Shown here: one piece after another, positions 1 through 9,065 of the stretch
Layout of the letters: every line of letters starts with the position of its first letter
How positions within the stretch are numbered: the first letter of the stretch is position 1
Assembly (NCBI RefSeq): GCF_021245805.1
Contig: NZ_JAJJNF010000003.1
Coordinates: forward strand, 248,001-312,000
Direction of reading: 5' to 3'
DNA: 64,000 nt
Origin: Mangrovimonas futianensis
GTDB taxonomy: Bacteria; Bacteroidota; Bacteroidia; Flavobacteriales; Flavobacteriaceae
The notes under the pieces: model-generated
The model's input: the letters and a program-made list of their open reading frames with translations, nothing else
The model's database searches: none
What the model was told of the DNA's origin: nothing
Program-made: the position numbers and the translations under genes

Positions 1-915
1 ATTGTTATTAAGGAAGTTGACATTCTGTTCTGACTCGTTAAATGCTCTATAAATAGTCCCGTAATTGGTGTTGCTTCCAATATTGTTTCCGTAATTACCA
101 TATAAATTAAATTTCCCATTTCGGTAATTCATATCGATGGAGCTGTTGAATCGCGCATTGATTTCTTTGGTCAATCCAAAATTCAAATTTCCATTAAATC
201 CAAGTTTGGTATTTTTATGAAGGATGATATTGATGATCCCACTCATTCCCTCTGGATTGTATTTAGCCGAAGGGTTCGTAATCAATTCAATGCTTTTAAT
301 GGATGTGGAAGGGATTTGTTTCAAAAGTTGGGCCACAGGCACATTAGAAAGTTTTCCATCTACCATCACTCTTACATTTTCATTCCCTCTTAAACTAATG
401 TTTCCAGTTTGTTGATCCACGCTCACCGATGGGATGTTGTTCATGATATCAGAAGCCGATACCCCAGAAGTAGTTAAATCTTTTCCCACATTGATCACTT
501 TTCTGTCTACTTTTTGTTCGATTGTAGAAGTTTCGGCCACGATAGTCACTTCATTGAGACTCGTTGCTTCTTCCTCTAGGAGAATATTACCTAGCTCAAT
601 GTTTTTATTGTTTTTATCAATGGTAATGTTCCTTGAAACGGTTTTATATCCTATATACTGCACACTTACTACCAAATCTCCATCAGGAACGGATGTGATT
701 TTAAAGTCGCCATTGTCATCGGTGATGCCTCCGGTAATGGTTACACCTGATTTGTTTTTTACTACAATGGTTACATAGGGAAGGGGTTGTTGGAGTTTGG
801 AGTCTAATACTTTTCCGGTAATGAGTCCTTGTTTATCCAATAAGTTTACTGAAGTTTGGCTATAGGTAAATGTAAAACACATGAACAAGCCAAGAAATAA
901 AATAAATGATTTCAT
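1..915 (-). CDS. TonB-dependent receptor / outer-membrane beta-barrel protein, N-terminal part (runs off the left edge)
   Basis: The first 305 residues are visible; the barrel lies beyond base 1. The ATG at 915 gives a typical signal peptide (MKSFILFLGLFMCFTFTYSQ). A carboxypeptidase regulatory-like domain follows at about residues 30-112 (ITGKVLDSKLQQPLPYVTIV), then a plug-type domain with NVRVMVDGK and SIKSIELITNPSAKYNPEG. This is the Bacteroidota 'outer membrane beta-barrel family' architecture related to SusC and TonB receptors. The substrate cannot be read from this part, and no SusD-like partner is in view. It is transcribed leftward, divergent from the CoA-binding gene. The family is clear; the specific ligand is unknown. 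Confidence 0.85.
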   Translation of the reverse strand, partial: MKSFILFLGLFMCFTFTYSQTSVNLLDKQGLITGKVLDSKLQQPLPYVTIVVKNKSGVTITGGITDDNGDFKITSVPDGDLVVSVQYIGYKTVSRNITIDKNNKNIELGNILLEEEATSLNEVTIVAETSTIEQKVDRKVINVGKDLTTSGVSASDIMNNIPSVSVDQQTGNISLRGNENVRVMVDGKLSNVPVAQLLKQIPSTSIKSIELITNPSAKYNPEGMSGIINIILHKNTKLGFNGNLNFGLTKEINARFNSSIDMNYRNGKFNLYGNYGNNIGSNTNYGTIYRAFNESEQNVNFLNNN

Positions 916-1013
916 TCTTTGATGATCGATTTTTTGATTGATTGTTTAAAGTATAGACGTCTGTTGTGGATGGATGTTACTATCTTTAAAAATCCTTAAC
1001 AACACTTTAACAT

Positions 1014-1376
1014 ATGAGCAAAAAAACTTTAGTGATGGGGGCATCGACAAAACCTAACAGATATTCCAATTATGCATTGGAACGTCTAATAGATAGAGGA
1101 TATGATGTGGTCGCTTTTGGTAAAAGAGAAGGACAAGTGTCTGGGATATCTATCGAAACAGAGCTAGTTCCTTATGATGATGTCCATACAATAACATTAT
1201 ATCTTGGTCCTAAAAATCAAACGGCATACTATAATTATATCGTTTCCTTAAATCCGAAGCGGGTTATTTTTAATCCAGGAACCGAAAATCCAGAGCTATA
1301 TCAAATATTAAGAGAGGCAAAGATTCCTTTTGAGGCGTCTTGTACTTTAGTGCTCCTTTCTACGAATCAGTACTAA
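1014..1376 (+). CDS. CoA-binding domain protein (YccU-like)
   Basis: A 120-residue single-domain Rossmann-type protein. The N-terminus (KKTLVMGASTKPNRYSNYA) has the nucleotide-binding turn of the CoA_binding family, and NPGTENPE near residue 90 fits the family's conserved NPG loop. Stand-alone members bind CoA in vitro, but their cellular role is not established. The ATG at 1014 is preceded by an A/T-rich leader with a TATCTTTA box near 980. The last 30 bases overlap, tail to tail, the 3' end of the symporter gene on the other strand, so both C-termini are encoded by the same DNA. Confidence 0.8.
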   Translation: MSKKTLVMGASTKPNRYSNYALERLIDRGYDVVAFGKREGQVSGISIETELVPYDDVHTITLYLGPKNQTAYYNYIVSLNPKRVIFNPGTENPELYQILREAKIPFEASCTLVLLSTNQY

Positions 1377-2795
1377 GCCCAAAAACATCAACAACCCGTT
1401 GATGATCAAAATTTCAAATCCTATTTGATAACCATTAAACATGACGGTGGAATATTGGTTGATAAAATAGGAAAGAATCGGGGCTACTATGGCTATGATC
1501 CATACCCAGTGATCTTTAATTTGTTGCTTGGTGAAAATACCAAAAGCGAATAATCCTAATAGTGGTCCATAGGTGTAACCAGCGGCTTTAAAAAGTTCCC
1601 AGATAACAGATACATCTTTAAAAATGAGGTCGTAAATAAGAATGACCAATACTAAGACAAGACTCATGCACACATGAACAATCTTTCTAATATCTTTTTG
1701 TTTGGATTGCGGTTTTTTATCCAATTCTATAATATCAATGCAAAAGGAGGTTGTCAAGGATGTTAAAGCTGAGTCGGCACTGGAGTATGCCGAGGCAATC
1801 AAACCAAGAATAAAAAAGGCGGAAATGGCCAGTCCGATATCTGGTAACATAGCAATGGTAGGGAATAAATCATCTTTGTTGACATCAAAGCCATTTTGTC
1901 TCGCATATTGGGTCAATAATAGTCCCAAGGTTAAAAAAAGAAGATTCACAAAAATCAAGATCACACTAAAGGATATCATGTTCTTTTGTGCTTCTTTTAG
2001 ATTTTTACAGGTCAAATTTTTCTGCATCATGTCCTGATCCAAACCAGTCATGGTAATGGTGATAAACATTCCAGATAAAAAGCTTTTTACAAAATATTGG
2101 GCATCGTTAATGTCATCAAAGAAAAACATTTTGCTCATAGGGCTAGCAACCACCGTTTGGTAAATATCTCCAATGCCATTTAGGTTCATTTTACTAGCCA
2201 CAAAAATGATGGTAACAATAACTGAGACCAGCATGAATAGGGTCTGTAGGGTATCGGTGAAAATAATGGTCTTTATTCCTCCTCTAAAAGTATAAAGCCA
2301 AATAAGACCTATGGTAATCAATACGGTTACCACAAAAGGAATGTTGAACTGATCAAAAATCAATAGTTGCATGACATTGGCTACCAAAAAGAGCCTGAAA
2401 GCAGCTCCTACAATCCTAGAAACCAAAAAAGCAATGGCACCTGTTTTATAAGAAACGTTTCCAAAACGGTCCCTTAAATAGGTGTATATGGAAGTCAGAT
2501 TGAGTTTGTAATAAATGGGTAAGAGTACATAAGCTATGGCTATGTAACCAAACAAATAGCCAAAAACTACTTGCATGTAACCAAATTGTTTGTCTTCAAC
2601 GGCACCAGGGACCGAAATAAAGGTGACTCCAGAAAGAGAAGCTCCAATCATACCAAAAGCAACCAAATACCAAGGGGCTGATTTGTTGGCTTTAAAAAAG
2701 GCTTCGTTGGTGTCTTCTTTTCCTGTAAAATAGGAAATGGCGATTAAAACAATAAAATAACCTAATATAAGACTGGCAATAACAATGGGCGACAT
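1347..2795 (-). CDS. Sodium:solute symporter (SSS family)
   Basis: About 482 residues with roughly 13 hydrophobic segments, in the inner membrane. It fits the SSS (SLC5-like) family: an early GASLSGVTFISVPG loop, a FRGGIKTIIFTDTLQ segment and a SSADSALTSLTTSF segment typical of the sodium-site helix 8. These proteins use the Na+ gradient to import small organic solutes; the substrate cannot be told from sequence. An in-frame TTG lies one codon upstream, but the ATG at 2795 is the natural start. A TACATTTG -7 box sits at 2824-2831. It converges with the CoA-binding gene, with a 30-base overlap. Confidence 0.85.
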   Translation of the reverse strand: MSPIVIASLILGYFIVLIAISYFTGKEDTNEAFFKANKSAPWYLVAFGMIGASLSGVTFISVPGAVEDKQFGYMQVVFGYLFGYIAIAYVLLPIYYKLNLTSIYTYLRDRFGNVSYKTGAIAFLVSRIVGAAFRLFLVANVMQLLIFDQFNIPFVVTVLITIGLIWLYTFRGGIKTIIFTDTLQTLFMLVSVIVTIIFVASKMNLNGIGDIYQTVVASPMSKMFFFDDINDAQYFVKSFLSGMFITITMTGLDQDMMQKNLTCKNLKEAQKNMISFSVILIFVNLLFLTLGLLLTQYARQNGFDVNKDDLFPTIAMLPDIGLAISAFFILGLIASAYSSADSALTSLTTSFCIDIIELDKKPQSKQKDIRKIVHVCMSLVLVLVILIYDLIFKDVSVIWELFKAAGYTYGPLLGLFAFGIFTKQQIKDHWVWIIAIVAPILSYFINQYSTVMFNGYQIGFEILIINGLLMFLGLVLIRRKEH

Positions 2796-2823
2796 CAAGC
2801 TAAGAATTCCTGGTTACAAATTA

Positions 2824-2831
2824 CAAATGTA
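2824..2831 (-). promoter_or_regulatory. Putative -7 box for the symporter gene
   Basis: Read on the minus strand this is TACATTTG, matching the Bacteroidota TAnnTTTG -7 element, about 30 bases before the ATG at 2795. No convincing -33 TTTG is seen at the expected distance. Confidence 0.4.
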
Positions 2832-2869
2832 TAAGTATTTCTTTAATGTAAAGTTGTAACTTCGCACTT

Positions 2870-3487
2870 ATGGAATTTTCATCAAAATTGTTGGCTAAAG
2901 CTGTTGACGAAATGTCACAATTACCGGGCATAGGGAAGCGAACAGCGCTAAGGTTGGTCTTGCATTTATTGAGACAGCCAGAGGGGCAAACAATACAATT
3001 GGCAGATGCCCTAAAATCGCTGAGACAGCAAATTAAACTATGTAAAAGCTGCAATAACATCAGTGATACGGAATTGTGCGATATATGTTCCAATCCCCGC
3101 AGAAATCCAGAGATTATTTGTGTGGTGGAAGATATACGCGACGTCATGGCCATTGAGAATACCAGCTCCTTTAAAGGGCTTTATCACGTATTGGGAGGTA
3201 AAATTTCTCCTATGGATGGTATTGGCCCCAATGATCTTAATATTCAACCTTTGGTAGATAAGGTAAAGCAGGGTGAGGTGAAAGAGCTTATTTTTGCTTT
3301 GGGATCTACTATGGAAGGCGATACCACAAATTTCTACATCTATAAGCAAATTCAGGACTACGAAGTTCAAACAACTACAATTGCTAGAGGAATTTCAGTA
3401 GGGAATGAATTGGAATACACAGATGAAATTACTTTGGGAAGAAGTATCATAAACCGTATTCCTTTTGAGGTGTCTATAAAATCGTAA
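2870..3487 (+). CDS. recR: Recombination mediator protein RecR
   Basis: 205 residues, the normal RecR length. The helix-hairpin-helix (LPGIGKRTALRLVLHLL) is at about 18-35. A four-cysteine zinc finger (CKSCNNISDTELCDIC) follows at about 57-72, and then a Toprim domain (VVEDIRDVMAIE). RecR works with RecO, and RecF where present, to load RecA on gapped DNA. The ATG at 2870 follows a GTAACTTCGC promoter-like stretch. The downstream glycosyltransferase begins only 10 bases after the stop, so the two are probably co-transcribed. Confidence 0.96.
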   Translation: MEFSSKLLAKAVDEMSQLPGIGKRTALRLVLHLLRQPEGQTIQLADALKSLRQQIKLCKSCNNISDTELCDICSNPRRNPEIICVVEDIRDVMAIENTSSFKGLYHVLGGKISPMDGIGPNDLNIQPLVDKVKQGEVKELIFALGSTMEGDTTNFYIYKQIQDYEVQTTTIARGISVGNELEYTDEITLGRSIINRIPFEVSIKS

Positions 3488-3497
3488 CACCACATTT

Positions 3498-4607
3498 TTG
3501 AAACTTTCAGTTGTCATATTAAACTATAATGTTCGCTATTTTTTAGAATTATGTCTAAAAAGTGTGGAGTCCGCTATTAGGCATATGGATGCCGAAATTA
3601 TTGTGGTGGACAATCAGTCTTCAGATGAGAGTTGCGAGATGGTTAAAAAACTATTTCCTAATGTAAAGCTTATTGAAAATAAAGAAAATGTAGGGTTTTC
3701 AAAAGGGAATAACATTGGAGTGGAGCAGGCTCAGGGAGAGTTTATCTGTATTCTTAATCCAGATACGGTTGTTGCAGAAGATACTTTTGAGAAGCTATTA
3801 TCCTTTTCTGATTCTAAAGAAAATCTCGGTATTGTAGGCTGCAGATTAATAGATGGGAAAGGTAAATTTCTGCCAGAAAGCAAAAGAAATACTCCGAAAC
3901 CTTTTGTTGCTTTGAAAAAAATGATTGGAAAATCCAATGCCTATTACGCCAATCAATTGGAGGAAACCCAGCAAGGAGTGGTGCCTATTTTGGTGGGGGC
4001 ATTTATGTTTTTAAAGCGAGAGGTATATCAAGATATAGGCGGATTTGATGAAGATTATTTTATGTATGGAGAAGATGTGGATATTTCTTATAAGGCGATA
4101 AAGAAAGGGTATCAAAACTTTTATTTTGGTGATACTACTGTCATTCATTTTAAGGGAGAAAGTACATTAAAGAATTTACATTATGCCAAAAGGTTCTATG
4201 GAGCAATGCAGATTTTTTATCAAAAGCATTTTAAAAAGAACCCGTTGTTTAACGCCGTTGTTTGGTTGGGCATCAAATTGGCCTTTTTAATGAGGCGAGA
4301 ACCCAAAGAAGAGAAGAAACAAGTGGAGCGTTATGTACTGTTTTCTGATAAAATTCCTTCAGACTTAAGGCAGAAATTGAATAAACCGTTAAAGTTGTTG
4401 GAAGATATAGGGAATTTGCAGGAAGAGGATGAAGTAGTGTTTGATACAGACTTTTTGACATTTAAGGAAATTATAGGATTTCTTTTGGAGTGGCGGGAAA
4501 GTAAAAGTCTTACCTTTAAGTTTTTAATGCAAAAATCACACTACTTAGTAGGTAGTAATAGCTCAAAAAATCGGGGCGAATTAATCTATTTAAAAAATAA
4601 TGATTAG
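3498..4607 (+). CDS. Glycosyltransferase family 2 protein (TTG start)
   Basis: 369 residues. The GT-A fold begins at once (KLSVVILNYNVRYFLELCL). It has a VVDNQSSDES nucleotide-binding segment, CILNPDTVV as the metal-binding motif and an acceptor-side segment FDEDYFMYGEDVDISYK, all typical of GT2 rhamnosyl/galactosyl-type transferases. The start is a TTG at 3498. The next ATG would remove the first beta strand, and no ATG lies in frame upstream near the recR stop. The C-terminal 100 residues are charged and not recognised. It is probably involved in surface polysaccharide synthesis; donor and acceptor are unknown. Confidence 0.88.
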   Translation: MKLSVVILNYNVRYFLELCLKSVESAIRHMDAEIIVVDNQSSDESCEMVKKLFPNVKLIENKENVGFSKGNNIGVEQAQGEFICILNPDTVVAEDTFEKLLSFSDSKENLGIVGCRLIDGKGKFLPESKRNTPKPFVALKKMIGKSNAYYANQLEETQQGVVPILVGAFMFLKREVYQDIGGFDEDYFMYGEDVDISYKAIKKGYQNFYFGDTTVIHFKGESTLKNLHYAKRFYGAMQIFYQKHFKKNPLFNAVVWLGIKLAFLMRREPKEEKKQVERYVLFSDKIPSDLRQKLNKPLKLLEDIGNLQEEDEVVFDTDFLTFKEIIGFLLEWRESKSLTFKFLMQKSHYLVGSNSSKNRGELIYLKNND

Positions 4608-4638
4608 CAAAATTTCAGTGAATTGGATATTTTTTCAG

Positions 4639-4646
4639 TAATTTTG
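4639..4646 (+). promoter_or_regulatory. Putative -7 box (TAATTTTG) for the E2 gene
   Basis: An exact TAnnTTTG match 37 bases before the ATG at 4684, in the gap after the glycosyltransferase gene. It suggests independent transcription of the E2 gene. No clear -33 element. Confidence 0.45.
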
Positions 4647-4683
4647 CAGTCGAAAAATAAAAAAACATCATTTTATTGAGGAT

Positions 4684-6000
4684 ATGGCAAAATTCGAATT
4701 AAAGCTCCCTAAAATGGGTGAAAGTGTTGCAGAAGCAACCATCACATCTTGGTTAAAAGAAGTTGGTGATACCATTGAAGCCGATGAGGCAGTATTGGAA
4801 ATTGCAACTGATAAAGTAGATAGTGAAGTCCCTAGTGAGGTGGATGGAGTTTTGGTGGAAAAATTATTTGAAGCCGATGAGGTTGTCCAAGTAGGGCAGA
4901 CTATCGCCATTATTGAAACCGAAGGGGAAGCAAGTGCACCAAAAAAGGAAGAGACCCAAGTTGAAGCCGAGGAAGGTGTTGATGCTGATGTAGTGTCTGA
5001 AATTAATCAAACCGTTGAGGTGGCAAAAGATACGGCAGCACCAGTAATTTCATCTGGAGATCGTTTTTACTCACCTTTGGTGAAAAATATAGCTCAAAAA
5101 GAAAATATTTCACAAGAGGAACTGGATGCCTTACCAGGAACAGGAAAAGACGGTCGCGTTACCAAAAATGATATTTTAAGTTATTTGGAAAATAGAACTG
5201 ATGCGACGCCAGTAAAACAGCAAGCTGTTTCTGCTCCTCAAAAATCAGAACCTGTTAAGGAAACTCCTAAACCAGCTCCAATTCCTTCAGGAGATGATGA
5301 AGTAATTGAAATGACGAGAATGGGGAAACTCATTTCACATCATATGGTTCAGTCGGTGCAAACCTCTGCCCATGTTCAAAGTTTTATTGAAGCCGACGTA
5401 ACCAAAATTTGGAACTGGCGTAAAAAGGTTAAAGACAGTTTTGCTAAGCGTGAAGGCGAAAACTTGACGTTTACACCAATCTTTATGGAAGCTATTGCAA
5501 AGGCTCTTAGAGATTTTCCAATGATGAACATTTCTGTTCAAGATGATAAAATAATTAAAAAGAAACATATCAACTTAGGGATGGCGGCAGCTTTACCTGA
5601 TGGCAACTTAATTGTTCCAGTGATCAAGGATGCTGACCAATTGAACTTGGTAGGAATGACTAAAAAAGTCAATGACTTGGCTAATAGATCTCGATTGAAT
5701 CAATTAAAGCCAGACGAAATTCAAGGGGGAACTTACACAGTTACAAATGTAGGAACCTTTGGTAGTGTCATGGGAACGCCTATTATCAATCAACCTCAAG
5801 TAGGGATATTGGCTTTGGGAGCTATTAGAAAAGTGCCAGCTGTGGTAGAAACACCAGAAGGTGATTTTATTGGTATTAGATACCGCATGTTCTTATCGCA
5901 CTCTTATGATCACCGAGTGGTGAATGGAGCTCTGGGAGGACAATTTGTTCAAGCCGTAAAAAATTATTTGGAAGCTTGGGATCCTAATCGAGAGATTTAA
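4684..6000 (+). CDS. 2-oxoacid dehydrogenase E2 (dihydrolipoamide acyltransferase)
   Basis: 438 residues with the usual three parts. A single lipoyl domain spans about 1-78, with the lipoylated lysine in EIATDKVDSEVPS. A peripheral subunit-binding domain is at about 126-165 (YSPLVKNIAQKENIS, GTGKDGRVTKNDI). After a Pro/Ala linker comes the catalytic domain, ending in SHSYDHRVVNGALGG, which carries the active-site His and Asp. E2 transfers acyl groups to CoA in pyruvate, 2-oxoglutarate or branched-chain complexes. No E1 or E3 gene is adjacent, so the complex cannot be assigned; branched-chain or 2-oxoglutarate types are plausible. A strong terminator follows. Confidence 0.93.
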   Translation: MAKFELKLPKMGESVAEATITSWLKEVGDTIEADEAVLEIATDKVDSEVPSEVDGVLVEKLFEADEVVQVGQTIAIIETEGEASAPKKEETQVEAEEGVDADVVSEINQTVEVAKDTAAPVISSGDRFYSPLVKNIAQKENISQEELDALPGTGKDGRVTKNDILSYLENRTDATPVKQQAVSAPQKSEPVKETPKPAPIPSGDDEVIEMTRMGKLISHHMVQSVQTSAHVQSFIEADVTKIWNWRKKVKDSFAKREGENLTFTPIFMEAIAKALRDFPMMNISVQDDKIIKKKHINLGMAAALPDGNLIVPVIKDADQLNLVGMTKKVNDLANRSRLNQLKPDEIQGGTYTVTNVGTFGSVMGTPIINQPQVGILALGAIRKVPAVVETPEGDFIGIRYRMFLSHSYDHRVVNGALGGQFVQAVKNYLEAWDPNREI

Positions 6001-6015
6001 ATTTAGAATATATAG

Positions 6016-6043
6016 GGCCTTAATGTTGATTAAGGCCTTTTTA
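6016..6043 (+). terminator. Rho-independent terminator after the E2 gene
   Basis: A 9-bp stem GGCCTTAAT / ATTAAGGCC with a GTTG loop, followed by a T run, starting 15 bases after the stop codon. Confidence 0.85.
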
Positions 6044-6071
6044 TTTATTTATCTTTACCAAAAATTGTAGC

Positions 6072-6848
6072 ATGTCTCTTAAATTAAACAAACCTATTTG
6101 CTTTTTTGATTTAGAAACAACAGGAATCAATATTTCAAAAGACCGAATTGTTGAGATTTCCATTCTAAAAGTCCATCCAAACGGCAAGGAGGATATTTAT
6201 ACACAGTTGGTCAATCCAACCATTCCTATTCCTGCAGAAACAACTAAAGTACATGGTATTTCAGATGCTGATGTAGCAGATAAGCCTACCTTTAAAGAAA
6301 TTGCCAAGGAGGTGAGTCAAATGATTAAAGATGCCGATTTGGGAGGTTTTAATTCCAATAGGTTTGATATTCCATTGTTGGCCGAAGAGATGCTTAGGGC
6401 TGAAGTAGATTTTGATATGAAAAACAGATTGGCCGTGGATGTTCAGGCTATATTTCATAAAATGGAACAACGCACACTTAGTGCAGCCTATAAATTCTAT
6501 TGTGATAAAAACTTAGAGGATGCCCACAGTGCTGAAGCAGATACCAAAGCAACTTATGAGGTTTTAAAGGCTCAAGTAGAGCGTTATGAAGCCTTGGAAA
6601 ATGACATGAAGTTTTTAGCCGAGTTTAGCTCCAGAAAACAATATGCCGATTTTGCAGGTTTTATTGCCTTTAATAAAAAAGGAGAGGAGTGCTTTTCCTT
6701 TGGGAAACATAAGGGCAAAAGAGTCGAGGACGTACTTACAGAAGAACCAGGCTATTTTGGTTGGTTGTTAAATGCCGATTTTCCGTTGTATACCAAAAAA
6801 GTGCTAACAGCTATTAAATTGAGAAACTTTAATAATAAATTGAGTTAG
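6072..6848 (+). CDS. DnaQ-like 3'-5' exonuclease with a C-terminal FGKHKG domain
   Basis: 258 residues. Residues 8-170 are a DEDDh exonuclease: FFDLETTGI (Exo I), GFNSNRFDIPLL (Exo II) and AHSAEADTKAT (Exo III, with the His and Asp). The C-terminal 50 residues (CFSFGKHKGKRVED, then GYFGWLL) form a small module resembling DUF3820 / the exonuclease X C-terminus, also found in the short protein at 30589. It is likely a proofreading or repair nuclease acting on single-stranded 3' ends. It starts a tight run with the FAH and Hpt genes, 1-2 bases apart. Confidence 0.88.
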   Translation: MSLKLNKPICFFDLETTGINISKDRIVEISILKVHPNGKEDIYTQLVNPTIPIPAETTKVHGISDADVADKPTFKEIAKEVSQMIKDADLGGFNSNRFDIPLLAEEMLRAEVDFDMKNRLAVDVQAIFHKMEQRTLSAAYKFYCDKNLEDAHSAEADTKATYEVLKAQVERYEALENDMKFLAEFSSRKQYADFAGFIAFNKKGEECFSFGKHKGKRVEDVLTEEPGYFGWLLNADFPLYTKKVLTAIKLRNFNNKLS

Positions 6849-6849
6849 A

Positions 6850-7461
6850 ATGAAGCTCATTTGTATTGGTAGAAATTACACCGATCATATTGCAGAGTTG
6901 GCAAATGAAAGACCAACAGATCCGGTCATCTTTATGAAGCCAGATACATCTATTTTGCCTGCTAAACACCCCTTTTTTATTCCTGATTTTTCTGATGACG
7001 TACATCATGAAGTTGAAATTCTTGTAAAAATCAGTAAAGTAGGAAAACATATCGATAAAAAATTTGCTCATAAATATTATGACCAAATAGGTTTGGGAAT
7101 TGATTTTACGGCTAGAGATTTGCAGGCACAATTAAAATCCAAAGGATTGCCGTGGGAAAAGGCTAAGGGGTTTGATGGCGCTGCCGTTATAGGAGACTGG
7201 TTGCCAAAAGAGCAATTTGAAAACTTGAATGAAGTCTCGTTTTCATTAACCAAAAACGGAAATAAGGTGCAAGAGGGCAATACGAGTCTTATGCTCTGGA
7301 AAATTGATGAGATAATAGAATATGTGTCCAAATATTTCACTTTAAAAATTGGAGATATTATCTTTACAGGAACACCTGCCGGTGTGAGTAAAGTAGAAGC
7401 GAATGATGAATTAATAGGTTACATTGGTAATCAACCTATGTTTACCGTAACTGTAAAATAA
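6850..7461 (+). CDS. Fumarylacetoacetate hydrolase family protein
   Basis: 203 residues covering one FAH catalytic domain. It begins with MKLICIGRNYTDH, and VIFMKPDTSIL is the conserved entry motif. HHEVEILVKI supplies the Glu metal ligands, GIDFTARDLQ an acidic ligand, and GDIIFTGTPAGV the C-terminal signature. FAH-fold enzymes hydrolyse or decarboxylate 2-oxo/acyl-pyruvate compounds such as oxaloacetate, using Mg2+. The substrate is not resolved. The ATG starts one base after the upstream stop; the Hpt gene follows after two bases. Confidence 0.88.
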   Translation: MKLICIGRNYTDHIAELANERPTDPVIFMKPDTSILPAKHPFFIPDFSDDVHHEVEILVKISKVGKHIDKKFAHKYYDQIGLGIDFTARDLQAQLKSKGLPWEKAKGFDGAAVIGDWLPKEQFENLNEVSFSLTKNGNKVQEGNTSLMLWKIDEIIEYVSKYFTLKIGDIIFTGTPAGVSKVEANDELIGYIGNQPMFTVTVK

Positions 7462-7463
7462 CT

Positions 7464-7805
7464 ATGGAAGCGCATTATAAATTATATAGAGTAAGGGAAA
7501 TGGCCGATGGCGATGAAGATTTTGTTGCTGCATTGGCTGCAGCTTTTTTGGAGGAAGTTCCAGAAGATGCTGAACGATTGAAAAAAGCAGTAGCAGAAAA
7601 AGATTATTATACGGCTTATCAGGCTGCCCATAAAATGAAACCAACCGTAGATTTGTTTGAATTGGGTGTTTTGTCAAACTTGATTGAAGTTCAGGATTGG
7701 GGAAAGTTTGAAAAAACGGGTTTGGATATATCGGATGAGTTGGACATTGTTTTGACTGCCGTTGACCAAGCTGTTGAGGAAATCAAGTCCGATTTTGGAT
7801 TGTAA
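7464..7805 (+). CDS. Hpt (histidine phosphotransfer) domain protein
   Basis: A 113-residue, mostly helical, acidic protein. The family phospho-acceptor motif is visible as AAHKMKPT around residue 56, in a helix preceded by YYTAYQ; the upstream helix FVAALAAAFLEEVPEDAERL is typical. Hpt proteins shuttle phosphate between hybrid kinases and response regulators in the cytoplasm. No kinase or regulator is encoded near it, so its partners lie elsewhere. It sits between the FAH gene (2-base gap) and cinA (3-base gap), which suggests co-transcription but gives no functional clue. Confidence 0.8.
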   Translation: MEAHYKLYRVREMADGDEDFVAALAAAFLEEVPEDAERLKKAVAEKDYYTAYQAAHKMKPTVDLFELGVLSNLIEVQDWGKFEKTGLDISDELDIVLTAVDQAVEEIKSDFGL

Positions 7806-7808
7806 CCC

Positions 7809-9056
7809 ATGCAAGCAGAAATTATTACCATTGGCGATGAGATTTTAATCGGCCAAATCGTTGATACCAATTCCGCATTTATTAGTAAAGCCCTTAATCA
7901 GATAGGGGTTTCGGTATATCAAATCACCTCTGTTCAAGATGATCGGGAACATATTCTAAAGGCTTTAGCTGAAGCTGAGGAGAATGCCGATATTATTTTG
8001 ATTACTGGTGGACTGGGACCCACCAAAGACGATATTACCAAAAAAACTATTGCAGAGTATTTTGATGACACCTTAATTAGGGATGAAGCTGTTCTTGAAA
8101 ACATTCGTCGCATCTGGGATACCTATATAAAAAAACCGCTGATTCAGGTTAATATCGATCAAGCTCTTGTGCCTTCAAAAGCAACCGCTTTAATGAATGT
8201 AAACGGGAGTGCTCCCGGTATGTGGTTGGAAAGGAATGGGAAAGTATTTGTTTCCATGCCTGGAGTGCCATTTGAGATGAAGGCTTTAATGACTGATGAG
8301 GTATTGCCAAGACTCCGAAGGAAATTTAAGTTTCCATATATAGAACATCAAACAGTTCTAACCCACGGTATAGGGGAGAGTGCTTTAGCAGAACGAATTG
8401 AAACATGGGAAGACCATTTACCTAAGTTTGTCAAGTTGGCCTATTTGCCAAATTTGGGAAGGGTTCGATTACGTCTTTCCGCAAAGGGAATGGATAAAAC
8501 CATAATCCAAAATGAGATCAAGCAACAAATCGATTTGTTGATGCCTCAAATAGAAGATGTGTTTGTAGGATTTGAGAACGATGGAAGTATTGAGGAACTA
8601 ATAGGTGGGGCTTTAGAGGCAAACCATCAAACAATAGCAACTGCCGAAAGCTGTACAGGTGGAAAAATTGCTGAAATGTTTACAGCACATCCGGGAGCTT
8701 CCCACTATTTTAAGGGAAGTGTGGTGACTTATGCGACGGAAACCAAGGTGAAGGTTTTGGGGCTTTCGGAAGAATTGATTAAAAAATATTCGGTAGTGAG
8801 TGCCGAGGTAGCCCAAGCCATGGCAGAAAGAGCTCGACTACTTTTTAATACAGATTACGCTATAGCCACCACGGGTAATGCAGGTCCAGATAAAGGAGAC
8901 TCAGAAGCAGAAGTGGGGACGGTATTTATTGCTATTGCCACTAAACAAGGGGTTTTGACGCATGAATTTCATTTTGGGAGCCATCGGGAACGGGTTATAA
9001 ATAAGGCTGCAAATAAAGCTTTGGAATTATTACATAAAGAAATTTTAAAAAAGTAA
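7809..9056 (+). CDS. cinA: CinA family protein (NMN deamidase / damage-inducible CinA)
   Basis: 415 residues with both CinA halves. The N-terminal molybdopterin-binding-like (COG1058) domain has IITIGDEILIGQIVDTNS and ILITGGLGPTKDD. The C-terminal PncC amidohydrolase domain from about residue 255 has ATAESCTGGKIAEMF, YFKGSVVTYA and ATTGNAGPDKGDSE. Full-length CinA proteins deamidate nicotinamide mononucleotide and hydrolyse ADP-ribose in NAD recycling. It is the last gene of the exonuclease-FAH-Hpt-cinA run. Confidence 0.93.
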   Translation: MQAEIITIGDEILIGQIVDTNSAFISKALNQIGVSVYQITSVQDDREHILKALAEAEENADIILITGGLGPTKDDITKKTIAEYFDDTLIRDEAVLENIRRIWDTYIKKPLIQVNIDQALVPSKATALMNVNGSAPGMWLERNGKVFVSMPGVPFEMKALMTDEVLPRLRRKFKFPYIEHQTVLTHGIGESALAERIETWEDHLPKFVKLAYLPNLGRVRLRLSAKGMDKTIIQNEIKQQIDLLMPQIEDVFVGFENDGSIEELIGGALEANHQTIATAESCTGGKIAEMFTAHPGASHYFKGSVVTYATETKVKVLGLSEELIKKYSVVSAEVAQAMAERARLLFNTDYAIATTGNAGPDKGDSEAEVGTVFIAIATKQGVLTHEFHFGSHRERVINKAANKALELLHKEILKK

Positions 9057-9065
9057 TAATATTAG

